From Lentisphaeria bacterium UBA1732 (GTDB lineage: Bacteria > Verrucomicrobiota > Lentisphaeria > Victivallales > UBA1829), in contig DCIG01000004.1 in NCBI GenBank assembly GCA_002315855.1, positions 1 to 51,103 of the forward strand: a stretch of 51,103 nucleotides of DNA, given 5' to 3'. The notes under the pieces were generated by a model. That model worked only from the letters and a program-made list of their open reading frames with translations. It searched no databases and was not told the origin of the DNA. Positions within the stretch are counted from its first letter, which is position 1; every line of letters begins with the position of its first letter. The position numbers were made by a program, and so were the translations under genes. Positions 1 to 7,487 of this stretch are shown here, in pieces.

Positions 1-30
1 GAAAAAATGTGGGATATCTGTGAATGTGAT

Positions 31-58
31 TTGATTTTACGCACGAATGTGCTATATT
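31..58 (+). promoter_or_regulatory. Promoter of tRNA-Leu
   Basis: TTGATT at 31-36, a 16-base spacer and TATATT at 53-58 lie about 28 bases before the mature tRNA. The boxes are near the sigma-70 consensus and the position fits a tRNA promoter. Read by eye only. Confidence 0.6.
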
Positions 59-85
59 GATAAATAGAGTAATCCGTTTTTTTAT

Positions 86-166
86 GCCCGGGTGGTGAAA
101 TGGCAGACACATCAGACTTAAAATCTGAAGGCGAAAGCCGTGCGGGTTCGAGTCCCGCCCCGGGCA
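86..166 (+). tRNA. tRNA-Leu, anticodon UAA
   Basis: The acceptor arms GCCCGGG (86-92) and CCCGGGC (159-165) pair perfectly, with discriminator base A at 166. The anticodon stem TCAGA/TCTGA (112-116, 124-128) closes a seven-base loop with anticodon TAA at 119-121, reading UUA leucine codons. The T arm GCGGG-TTCGAGT-CCCGC (142-158) is canonical. The extra arm folds as GGC-GAAA-GCC, the long variable arm expected of a class II tRNA such as Leu. The 3' CCA is not encoded and must be added enzymatically. A T-run follows at about 167-177 and could end transcription. Confidence 0.97.
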
Positions 167-270
167 TTCTTTTTTTGCTTTGCTGATTAAAAAATATAAT
201 TCTTCAATATATTGAATCTTAAATAATTATATCTTTTGAACTGAAAATTTTCTCCCTTTCCCCAAACGCC

Positions 271-711
271 TCAAATCTCTGCGGCATTTTCCGGCAAATC
301 AACCGTGAACGTCGCGGTATATTCTTCAATTTTGCGGCGGACTTCATCGGAAATCGGTGCCTTGACCTGATTTTTGAAGTCAAAACAAACGATTACTTCT
401 GTCCCATGGTCTGCCGGCTGCCCGTATTGATCGAATATCCAGTGTTCAAGGATGAAACTCGTATTTTTCAGATTTTTGATTGTGGTGTAGATTTTGACGC
501 GTCCGGGATAATGAAGCTGCCGTTTGAATCTCACTTCGGTTGCGGCTTCGATGGGGCCGTAGCTTATGCCCGGTTCGGGGGTCAATCCGATATTGCTGAG
601 AAAATGTATTCTGGCCGCCTGAAAATATTTGATGACCGAAATATTGTTGACATGACCGAGCAAATCAAGCTCGCTCCAGTCGATTCGCAAATCAAGCATT
701 TGAACTTTCAT
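271..711 (-). CDS. Acyl-CoA thioesterase, hotdog (4HBT) family
   Basis: This 146-residue protein carries the 4HBT-type thioesterase signature near its N-terminus: Asp16 in a LDLLGHVNN stretch, then a helix with KYFQAAR, as in YbgC/FadM-like hotdog enzymes. Such enzymes hydrolyse acyl-CoA thioesters in the cytoplasm; the substrate cannot be told from sequence. The ATG at 711 is chosen over the upstream ATG at 759 because an AAGGAG stands nine bases before it, and the extra 16 residues are Phe-rich and unlike the family. A consensus promoter (TTGACA-N17-TATTGT) lies at 814-842, so the transcript has a leader of about 95 bases that includes one half-copy of the dispersed repeat. It is transcribed alone, divergently from the gene at 1110. 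Confidence 0.85.
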   Translation of the reverse strand: MKVQMLDLRIDWSELDLLGHVNNISVIKYFQAARIHFLSNIGLTPEPGISYGPIEAATEVRFKRQLHYPGRVKIYTTIKNLKNTSFILEHWIFDQYGQPADHGTEVIVCFDFKNQVKAPISDEVRRKIEEYTATFTVDLPENAAEI

Positions 712-772
712 TGGGAAAAACTCCTTTTGGAACATAAAATGAAAAAGAAAATGATTCAAACATCATCTTCTG

Positions 773-790
773 CTTTTTGAAATCAGCTCC
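773..790. repeat. Dispersed palindromic repeat, half copy
   Basis: The stretch reads CTTTTTGAAATCAGCTCC and equals one arm of the fuller copies at 1055-1100 and 47576-47617. It lies in the 5' leader of the thioesterase gene, between its promoter (814-842) and start codon (711). Confidence 0.6.
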
Positions 791-813
791 CCTGTATGGT
801 TGCAGAAGTTATT

Positions 814-842
814 ACAATACCATCATTTTTGCTTTTTGTCAA
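814..842 (-). promoter_or_regulatory. Promoter of thioesterase gene
   Basis: On the minus strand TTGACA (842-837), a 17-base spacer and TATTGT (819-814). The -35 box is a perfect consensus match. Confidence 0.65.
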
Positions 843-934
843 GTCTGACTGCACTGTTTCAGCAAACAAACAGGCAAAAAAACACCTTGAAATCAAGTGA
901 AAAAATCCATGAAATTTTTTTTGTTTCGGATTGC

Positions 935-963
935 TTGAAAAATGAAAGATGATATGCTAATGT
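935..963 (+). promoter_or_regulatory. Promoter of the gene at 1110
   Basis: TTGAAA at 935-940, a 17-base spacer and TAATGT at 958-963. The same combination, including the surrounding TATGCTAATGTA, occurs in front of the prepilin operon at 13361-13389. An alternative pairing is TTGCTT (931) with TATGCT (953). Confidence 0.5.
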
Positions 964-1054
964 AATTAAATACCTTTTTTCGGACGCCCTTTTGGGAAAA
1001 AGCGGGAAAATGTGCCGTATTTCAAACGGGCATCCCAAACAACTCTTTTTTACA

Positions 1055-1100
1055 AGGAGCTGATTTCAAAGTCATTGAGGACTTTTGAAATTGACTCAAG
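1055..1100. repeat. Dispersed palindromic repeat, full copy
   Basis: The arms TGATTTCAAAG (1061-1071) and ACTTTTGAAAT (1081-1091) are inverted and separated by about ten bases; outer flanks are GGAGC and TGACTC. It ends directly at the ribosome binding site (AAGGAGG, 1098-1104) of the gene starting at 1110, so a folded hairpin would sit against that site in the mRNA. Confidence 0.7.
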
Positions 1101-1109
1101 GAGGATAAA

Positions 1110-1808
1110 ATGTGGAAGAAAATTCTGATCCTACTTGGTATTATCGTCTCTTTTTTTATCATTTTGGCGGGGTTGGCGACATGTGCGGCCACACCGCCGG
1201 ATGACCCCGGCTCCATCCCCGGCGTCATTGCTATCCGCGAGGCAAAAACTCAATCCCGTGTCCGCCGTGCTTCTCAGCGCGAAGGCCGTTCTGTTTCGCC
1301 GGATGAATTGGCGAATCAGCCCGGTGAAAAAAATGTCGGCAAGGTCATCAACAGCACAATCAACGGGATTTTGCCGTTCCCCGATTCCCGCAGCAGTGCC
1401 CCGAAATTACTCACGCCGGATGAGGCGATTGACCAGTGCTATGAAATTCTCGAACACTACCGTTCAGCGTCGTGGCTGGAACTCAAAACAACGGAATGGA
1501 TTTTTAACGGAATTGCAAAACGGACAGAGGAACAGCTGAAGGATCCGAATCATTTTGCAGGATATGCCGATTTGCTTTCGGTTCGCGAAATGGAACAAAT
1601 GAAAAAAGATATTCCTCGGTCTCAGGAAATCCTCACCGCAATCAAAACGGAATTCAAAGACGTTGCGACGGATCAGGAAAAAGATTTGTTCGGCGGATTC
1701 ATCAATGCTCTTTCAGACATCAATACGGCCCTTGCAAAAGAGTTGAAAATAGAAGATTTCCCGTCTCAGTCTGATGATTTCCCGCAGCCGCCTGATTCCG
1801 CTCAATAA
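1110..1808 (+). CDS. Hypothetical membrane-anchored protein
   Basis: I do not recognise this 232-residue protein. The N-terminus is MWKK followed by a hydrophobic segment at residues 4-24 ending in LATC-A. This could be a signal anchor or an atypical lipobox, since Thr at the -1 position is unusual. The remainder is hydrophilic and helical, with basic, Arg-rich stretches near residues 45-65 and an acidic, Pro-rich tail (PSQSDDFPQPPD). It therefore probably faces the periplasm or outside. The start is well set by AAGGAGG six bases upstream. A promoter lies at 935-963 and a hairpin repeat abuts the ribosome binding site, which suggests post-transcriptional control. It is flanked by unrelated genes, so context gives no function. 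Confidence 0.75.
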   Translation: MWKKILILLGIIVSFFIILAGLATCAATPPDDPGSIPGVIAIREAKTQSRVRRASQREGRSVSPDELANQPGEKNVGKVINSTINGILPFPDSRSSAPKLLTPDEAIDQCYEILEHYRSASWLELKTTEWIFNGIAKRTEEQLKDPNHFAGYADLLSVREMEQMKKDIPRSQEILTAIKTEFKDVATDQEKDLFGGFINALSDINTALAKELKIEDFPSQSDDFPQPPDSAQ

Positions 1809-1891
1809 TCCCTTCTCTGTTCTTTTTTCAAGGGTGTCCTGACAAATTCGGAAGATTCCCGTTTATTCATGATGCCCATGGACATTTCTGC

Positions 1892-1920
1892 TTGAAAAAG
1901 AGAACTTTTTGCAGTATATT
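1892..1920 (+). promoter_or_regulatory. Promoter of glgP
   Basis: TTGAAA at 1892-1897, 17-base spacer ending in GCAG, TATATT at 1915-1920. It is one of the clearest promoters in the window and leaves a leader of about 160 bases before the start at 2086. Confidence 0.7.
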
Positions 1921-2085
1921 AAGTGTATGAGTTTTTTCGATAACTGATTCACTTTTGCGGATTGGCTGCATTGCCGTTTTGAACGATGTGTATTCACAAA
2001 TCGCAAATATGACAGGCGAAATGGTGTTTTTGCCATAAAACTCCTTGTTTCAGCTTTTTCATTTCACTTTGAGGAGAATTTCTAC

Positions 2086-4572
2086 ATGAAAAAAGAAAAT
2101 ATGAAAGACTTACTGCAGCATTTATTCCTGCATCATCTGACATGTTCTCTTGGAAAAAATCCGGCTCATGCCTGCAGGCATGACCAGTATTTGGCTTTTG
2201 CTCTGACGGTGCGCGACCTCATGATGCGCAACTGGATTGAAACGAAAGAAACCTACGCGAAAAACAATCCGAAAACCATCAACTATATTTCACTGGAATT
2301 TCTCATCGGGCGTTCCCTCGGCAATGCTCTCTGCAACCTCGGCATTATGGACGATGCGGCGCAGGCGATGAAAGAGCTTGGGCTTGACATCAACGAACTC
2401 CGCGACGAAGAAGTGGATGCCGGACTCGGCAATGGCGGTCTGGGACGTCTTGCGGCATGTTTCCTTGATTCCATGGCTAACCTCGAACTCCCCGCTTTCG
2501 GCTACGGCATTCGTTACGATTACGGAATTTTCAAGCAGATTATCCAGAATGGCTATCAGATTGAGGAGCCGGACAACTGGCTTTCCGGCGGCAACCCGTG
2601 GGAAATTCGCCGTCCCGAAAATACCCGCATTATCAAATTCGGCGGCCATGTCGAGAAAATCCGCGATGATGCCAATCCGCACCGCCGCAAATGGGTCAAT
2701 ACGCAGGATGTCAAGGCCATGCCTTATGACACACCGATCCCCGGCTATCTGAACAATACCGTCAATACCCTGCGTCTGTGGTCTGCGGAATCCGTGTACG
2801 GCTTCAATCTTTCCATGTTCAATCAGGGCGACTATATCAGCGCAAATCTCGAATCCAGCCTCGACCAGAATATCACGCGTGTGCTGTATCCGAATGACAA
2901 CAACTACGAAGGGAAAGAGCTGCGTCTGAAACAGCAGTATTTCCTGGTGTCCGCCACTTTGCAGGACATTTTTGCCCGTGCGAAAGGCCAGAATCAGGAC
3001 CTCCACAAACTTTATGAGTTCAATCAGATTCAGCTGAACGACACACATCCCGCTCTTGCCATCCCCGAAATGATGCGTCTCCTCATTGATGTGGAAAACT
3101 TCACATGGGATGAAGCATGGGACGTTACGACCAAAGTGTTTAATTACACCAACCACACGCTGATGAGCGAAGCTTTGGAAAAATGGTCGGTCTCTCTCTT
3201 TGAAAAACTCCTCCCCCGCCATTTGGAAATCATTTACGAAATCAACTTCATTTTCCTTCGTCAGGTGGCAACCCGATACATCAATGATGCCGACCGTCTC
3301 AGCCGTATGTCTCTGATTCAGGAGTCCCCGGAAAAAATGGTCCGCATGTCTTATATGTGCGTTGTCGTCAGCAGCCATGTCAATGGCGTTGCTGCCCTTC
3401 ATACCGATCTGCTGAAAGATGGGCTTTTCCGCGATTTCAGCGAGTTTTTCCCCGGCAAATTCATCAATGTTACCAATGGTATCACTCCGCGCCGATGGCT
3501 GAAAAAATCAAATACTCACCTCGCGCATTTGATTGACACCAAAATCGGAACGGAATGGCCGAAGGATTTGGACCAGCTCGCCAAACTCAATGATTTCGCC
3601 GCAGATACCGATTTCCTCAAAGAAATGGCCTGCATCAAGCGCAAAAACAAAAAAATCCTGGCGGACTATATCCTCGAAAACAACGGCATCGTCGTCAATC
3701 CGGACTCGATTTTCGATGTTCAGGTCAAGCGCCTCCATGAATACAAGCGTCAGCTTCTGAATATTATTCATGCCATCACCCTCTACCTCCAGCTGAAAGA
3801 CAATCCCCAAATGGATTTTGTGCCGCGCACCATTATTTTCGGCGCAAAATCAGCTCCGGGATACGCAATGGCTAAACTCATTATCAAGCTCATCAACTCC
3901 GTTGCCGAAGTCGTCAACAACGATGCGGAAATCGGCGATAAGCTGAAAATCGTCTTCCTCGCAAACTACCGCGTTTCCCTCGCCGAAAAAATCATTCCCG
4001 CCGCTGACCTTTCCGAACAGATTTCTCTCGCGGGAACTGAGGCGTCCGGTACCAGCAATATGAAATTTGCGCTCAATGGTGCATTGACCATCGGAACTAT
4101 GGACGGTGCAAATATCGAAATTTGCGAACATGTCGGCCGTGAAAATATCTTCATCTTCGGCATGAATGTCGACGAAGTCTGCGAACTCCGCAAAAACGGC
4201 TATCGTCCGCAGGATTACATCGAGGCATCCCCTCTGCTGAAACGCGCTATCGATCTGATTCGCAACAACTTCTTCTCCCTCGGCGAACATGATGTCTTCC
4301 GCCCGGTTCTCGACAGTCTGACCTATGATAATTACATGGTCGCCGCCGATTTCGCTTCTTATACGGAAATTCAGTCGCAGGTCTCTCAGCTGTACAGAAA
4401 TCAGGCGGAATGGCAGCGTGCCTGCTTGCGGAATATTGCCAATATGGGCTTCTTCTCCAGCGATCGCTCCATTCGTGAGTATTCGGATCATATCTGGCAT
4501 ACTACCCCCTGCCGCGTCTCGGTTCAGAAGAGCAAAGAGCTTCCGCTTTGGGCGTATCAGGTGAATCTCTGA
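2086..4572 (+). CDS. glgP: Glycogen/starch phosphorylase
   Basis: At 828 residues this matches the usual length of alpha-glucan phosphorylases, which release glucose-1-phosphate from the non-reducing ends of glycogen using phosphate and pyridoxal phosphate. Visible hallmarks are NYISLEFLIGR (about 64-74), GNGGLGRLAACFLDS (about 112-126), the nucleotide-site-like KRLHEYKRQLLN (about 547) and the PLP site EASGTSNMKF with the Schiff-base lysine at residue 660. The N-terminus is short and simple, without a clear AMP-type regulatory extension. The start has GAGGAG ten bases upstream. It has its own promoter at 1892-1920; the next gene begins 12 bases after its stop and is probably cotranscribed. 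It works in storage-glucan breakdown; no other glycogen gene is in the window. Confidence 0.96.
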   Translation: MKKENMKDLLQHLFLHHLTCSLGKNPAHACRHDQYLAFALTVRDLMMRNWIETKETYAKNNPKTINYISLEFLIGRSLGNALCNLGIMDDAAQAMKELGLDINELRDEEVDAGLGNGGLGRLAACFLDSMANLELPAFGYGIRYDYGIFKQIIQNGYQIEEPDNWLSGGNPWEIRRPENTRIIKFGGHVEKIRDDANPHRRKWVNTQDVKAMPYDTPIPGYLNNTVNTLRLWSAESVYGFNLSMFNQGDYISANLESSLDQNITRVLYPNDNNYEGKELRLKQQYFLVSATLQDIFARAKGQNQDLHKLYEFNQIQLNDTHPALAIPEMMRLLIDVENFTWDEAWDVTTKVFNYTNHTLMSEALEKWSVSLFEKLLPRHLEIIYEINFIFLRQVATRYINDADRLSRMSLIQESPEKMVRMSYMCVVVSSHVNGVAALHTDLLKDGLFRDFSEFFPGKFINVTNGITPRRWLKKSNTHLAHLIDTKIGTEWPKDLDQLAKLNDFAADTDFLKEMACIKRKNKKILADYILENNGIVVNPDSIFDVQVKRLHEYKRQLLNIIHAITLYLQLKDNPQMDFVPRTIIFGAKSAPGYAMAKLIIKLINSVAEVVNNDAEIGDKLKIVFLANYRVSLAEKIIPAADLSEQISLAGTEASGTSNMKFALNGALTIGTMDGANIEICEHVGRENIFIFGMNVDEVCELRKNGYRPQDYIEASPLLKRAIDLIRNNFFSLGEHDVFRPVLDSLTYDNYMVAADFASYTEIQSQVSQLYRNQAEWQRACLRNIANMGFFSSDRSIREYSDHIWHTTPCRVSVQKSKELPLWAYQVNL

Positions 4573-4584
4573 GGTTTTGCCCCT

Positions 4585-5148
4585 ATGGATTGGCGACTTT
4601 CCGGACCTTTTGCTTTCTTCGACCTGGAAACAACGGGGATGAGTCCCACTCGCGACCGCATTCTCGAAATCGGTGCGATCCGTCTGGACAAGGATGGCTC
4701 GATTTCCCGTTTTTCCAGTCTGGTCAATCCGCGTATCCCCGTGCCGGAACGCATTACCTCTGTAACCGGAATTACCAATGAAATGATTGCGGATGCGCCT
4801 TCATTCCATGATGTCGGCTTCAAGTTCCTCGAATTTTGCCGGGGATGCCGCATGGTGGCGCACAATGCTCGGTTTGACCTCGCATTCATGCAGGAAAGTC
4901 TGGCTCGTCATGGAATGCCGCTGCTGCCTAATGGCGCATACGACAGTATTCCCATTATTCGCCGTGCCTATCCCGGATTGTCCAGCTACAGTATGCAGTC
5001 CCTGATGGCGCAGCTGCCTGTCTGCTGTCAAATCACCGATGACGGTTCTGCACACCGTGCGGCCTACGATGCAGAGGCTCTTTTCGTCCTGTTCCGCATG
5101 TCCATGAACATTCTTTGCGGCACACCTGAGCAGGACACAACCCCCTGA
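4585..5148 (+). CDS. DnaQ-like 3'-5' exonuclease (DEDDh)
   Basis: This 187-residue protein is a single exonuclease domain of the DNA polymerase III epsilon type. Exo I is FDLETTG (Asp13, Glu15), Exo II is VAHNARFDLAF (around residue 92-102), and Exo III is HRAAYDAEAL, giving the His and Asp of a DEDDh enzyme. There is no polymerase-binding tail after the domain, so it may be a stand-alone nuclease for DNA or RNA 3' ends rather than the replisome proofreader. It starts 12 bases after glgP and is probably in the same transcript, which ends at the terminator at 5188-5236. The pairing with glycogen metabolism looks incidental. Confidence 0.9.
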   Translation: MDWRLSGPFAFFDLETTGMSPTRDRILEIGAIRLDKDGSISRFSSLVNPRIPVPERITSVTGITNEMIADAPSFHDVGFKFLEFCRGCRMVAHNARFDLAFMQESLARHGMPLLPNGAYDSIPIIRRAYPGLSSYSMQSLMAQLPVCCQITDDGSAHRAAYDAEALFVLFRMSMNILCGTPEQDTTP

Positions 5149-5187
5149 AAATCCAATTCATTGCAAATCATTTTATTATCAATGCAG

Positions 5188-5236
5188 AAAAAACGGATGC
5201 TTCAATTCCTTTCCGAATGAAAGCACCCGTTTTTTT
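5188..5236. terminator. Bidirectional terminator between convergent genes
   Basis: AAAAACGG-A-TGCTT pairs with AAGCA-C-CCGTTTTT around an 18-base loop. There are A and T runs on both sides, so it can stop the exonuclease transcript from the left and the phosphatase transcript from the right. Confidence 0.8.
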
Positions 5237-5284
5237 ATGCGTATAAATTGAATTGAATTCACTTGCGAACTGCTATCCTTGTCT

Positions 5285-5297
5285 GGAAATCAGCTTG
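5285..5297. repeat. Possible fragment of the dispersed repeat
   Basis: GGAAATCAGCTTG matches the outer arm of the repeat family (AAATCAGCTTG also occurs at 7303-7313). It lies just after the phosphatase stop codon. At 13 bases it may be coincidence. Confidence 0.3.
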
Positions 5298-5299
5298 TG

Positions 5300-7159
5300 T
5301 TACTCCTTGATCAGCATGGCAATCATCAGAATGTCATCATTGATTCTTTCGCCGCATCGGAATGCGTTGCATGCTTGATTTACGATAGATACGGCAGATT
5401 CTGCGGAGCAGTTTTCCGGAAGTTTCTCAAGTTCCTCCTCCAGCATTTTTCGGGTGAAAAGACGTCCCGATTTATTCTGCTGGGACACGACACCATCGGA
5501 TACGAGGAAGATCATATCTCCTGCTTCCAAACTCACTTTTTCGACCGTATATGCCTGTTTCGATGGCACGGATGAGATTACCGCTCCGGGTTTTCCGGGC
5601 ATACACTCGAATGATTTTTGACCTTTCCTGCGGATAAAGGGCGGAAAATATCCCGCATTCAAGTATTCCAATTGATGCGTAACAGGATCATAATGAACAA
5701 ATAATGCAGAAATAAACAAGCGGGAAAGCGATGCGGAATTTTGCATGAATTCATTGAGCTTTCCGCCCAGCTCCTGCAATGTCGTAACTCCTGATGTCTT
5801 AAGGTTTTGCATGGAAGCACGGAAGTTGGTCATGTACAAACAGGCAGATACGCCGCTGCCGGAAGCATCCGCGATGAAGAAGAACGGAAAACCCTGCATA
5901 TCCTGTTCAAATACAAGACAATCTGCACCAATGGAGTCCGACATCTGATACATCGCATGAAGATCGATCTGCTTTACACCAGGATAGAACGGCGGTGTTA
6001 ACTCATTGGTTGTAGCCAGGATAGAACGGGAAAGTTCTGCTTCGGCGGCAGCTCGTTTGGATGATTTGGAAAGCAGCTTGCGCAGTCCCGATACTGTGGT
6101 GTTAATACTGTCTGTCAAAGTAGTTACTTCAGGTGAACCGGAATAAAACACCACATTTTCAGGGTCTCCTGCCATCACACGTTCCAAAGAGCCGTTGATT
6201 TTCTTCATATCGTTCAGAATGAATCGGTTAAGAAAGTGCATTGAAATAATATACAGCACAAGCATCGTCAGTGAGTAAACAATTGTAAATACAACCATAT
6301 AGCGATTTCTGGGATGGAACATCTCTGTCATATCAGCAAGCGCGAAAACATTTCTGTTTTCTCCCGTAACTGTAACCTTCTGAACATAATACGACTGTCC
6401 ATTGATGACGTAAATATTCGGCATCAGGCTTTTTTTCAGCCCCCAGGTATCCTTCAGCGGTCGGTTCTGCACTGCGGAATCAGCGCAGGAAAGAACAATG
6501 GAATCTTCTGTAAGTTCTTCAGAGTCAACTATGATATACATACCATTCCGTCCGACGGTATGACTGCATATCACATCCGCGACCACCAGCTCCTTCGCAA
6601 TGAGGTTAAGTTGTTCCCCCTCAATACAGACCTGAACAAAACCGGGCGCGTCGCGGCGAGCCACACCGGCATACTGTACCAGCTGACGGTCAATTCCGCG
6701 GGCCATCGGGTCCTGTATGATTTCAAGTTCAGGATTTTTACATAACTGCATAAACGCACGGGACTGCTCCGTTGAGCTCATATCGAATCCGAGAAACCCG
6801 GGAATCGTGCTTGCAACCAGAATCCCCTTGCCATCCGAAATACAGATGGAACTGACGTTAAGAAGTTTGGTGGTGTTCTGAACCCAGGACTGTTTCAGAA
6901 TGTTGTCAGGCTCCAATGAAGCAAGATTGGACAGAATACGTGCTTTCGTAAGCAGATTCTCTTTTTCAGCCGCCAATGAATTTGTCATGGTCTGCAAGCT
7001 GCTTCTCACCTCTCGATTCATTTCCGTTACGTTCAGCCCGACCATTTCATCCACATTGCGGTATCCGACCGTCGTCTGAAAGGTAAAAGACAGAATAAAA
7101 AGGACGAGGTAGGACAAAACGGCAAAGAGTATGACTCTGTTTTGGAAGATTCGTTTCAT
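5300..7159 (-). CDS. Membrane-bound SpoIIE/RsbU-type PP2C phosphatase
   Basis: The protein (619 residues from ATG at 7159) has a transmembrane segment at about 8-30, a large periplasmic sensor region to about 285, a second membrane segment at about 288-311, a HAMP-like linker, and a C-terminal SpoIIE-type phosphatase domain from about 395. Phosphatase motifs are degenerate but keep the acidic residues: IGADCLVF, IADASGSGVSA (family usual GDVSGHG), NAGYFPPF, VSDGVVS and INDDILMIAM. Family members dephosphorylate anti-anti-sigma factors in partner-switching pathways in response to a signal. No anti-sigma or STAS gene lies nearby, so its partner is encoded elsewhere. An in-frame start 21 codons upstream (7222) exists, but the ATG at 7159 places the membrane segment at the terminus. 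No strong ribosome binding site is seen. Confidence 0.85.
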   Translation of the reverse strand: MKRIFQNRVILFAVLSYLVLFILSFTFQTTVGYRNVDEMVGLNVTEMNREVRSSLQTMTNSLAAEKENLLTKARILSNLASLEPDNILKQSWVQNTTKLLNVSSICISDGKGILVASTIPGFLGFDMSSTEQSRAFMQLCKNPELEIIQDPMARGIDRQLVQYAGVARRDAPGFVQVCIEGEQLNLIAKELVVADVICSHTVGRNGMYIIVDSEELTEDSIVLSCADSAVQNRPLKDTWGLKKSLMPNIYVINGQSYYVQKVTVTGENRNVFALADMTEMFHPRNRYMVVFTIVYSLTMLVLYIISMHFLNRFILNDMKKINGSLERVMAGDPENVVFYSGSPEVTTLTDSINTTVSGLRKLLSKSSKRAAAEAELSRSILATTNELTPPFYPGVKQIDLHAMYQMSDSIGADCLVFEQDMQGFPFFFIADASGSGVSACLYMTNFRASMQNLKTSGVTTLQELGGKLNEFMQNSASLSRLFISALFVHYDPVTHQLEYLNAGYFPPFIRRKGQKSFECMPGKPGAVISSVPSKQAYTVEKVSLEAGDMIFLVSDGVVSQQNKSGRLFTRKMLEEELEKLPENCSAESAVSIVNQACNAFRCGERINDDILMIAMLIKE

Positions 7160-7288
7160 GATGTCTGATTCATTTATTTTGTTTTCATGCCGGAACGCTC
7201 GCAAAAACGCCTGCGCGGACACCTCGCTTTGAGAAAAACATGAGGTATCATCAACATGAAAAGAGATTAACAGAAAAACGGGGCTTTG

Positions 7289-7312
7289 AGCTGATTTTAC
7301 GTAAAATCAGCT
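7289..7312. repeat. Perfect 24-base palindrome
   Basis: AGCTGATTTTAC is followed immediately by its exact reverse complement. There is no T-run, so it is not a typical terminator; it is either a dimeric protein-binding site or a collapsed copy of the dispersed repeat, whose outer arms also read AGCTGATTT/AAATCAGCT. It lies about 130 bases upstream of the phosphatase start and about 175 upstream of ligA. Confidence 0.75.
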
Positions 7313-7417
7313 TGCCGGGCACCTCACTTTATTGAAAACGGAGACACCCTTATGTAAAAGATAATACCGTTTTTCCTTTTTTTCAATCCGACAAACCGAT
7401 TTTTCTTCATTTTACAG

Positions 7418-7445
7418 TTGTTTTTTCCCGTTTTTGTGGTATCTT
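7418..7445 (+). promoter_or_regulatory. Putative promoter of ligA
   Basis: TTGTTT at 7418-7423, 16-base spacer, TATCTT at 7440-7445, about 42 bases before the start codon. Confidence 0.4.
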
Positions 7446-7487
7446 TCATCATAACCTTTTTTTGAACCACCAAACGGCATTTTCAAT

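Larger units (their letters stand above)
712..1109. other. Divergent intergenic region with two repeat copies
   Basis: This 398-base region has no gene that I can support. It holds the minus-strand promoter of the thioesterase (814-842), the plus-strand promoter of the next gene (935-963), and two copies of the dispersed palindromic repeat (773-790 and 1055-1100). Each repeat sits between a promoter and the start codon it serves. Confidence 0.7.
7160..7487. other. Divergent intergenic region with perfect palindrome
   Basis: This 328-base gap separates the phosphatase gene and ligA. It holds a perfect 24-base palindrome (7289-7312), two near-identical stretches CACCTC(G/A)CTTT exactly 100 bases apart (7220 and 7320), and a plausible ligA promoter (7418-7445). 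No gene is supported here. Confidence 0.6.

Noticed and set aside
2290..3402. Long minus-strand frame opposite glgP (370 codons)
   Set aside because: It is a complement shadow of glycogen phosphorylase; the forward frame has all family motifs, a promoter and a ribosome binding site, while this one has none.
7361..7386. Minus-strand promoter TTGAAA/TATTAT for the phosphatase gene
   Set aside because: The spacer is only 14 bases, too short for a normal sigma-70 promoter.
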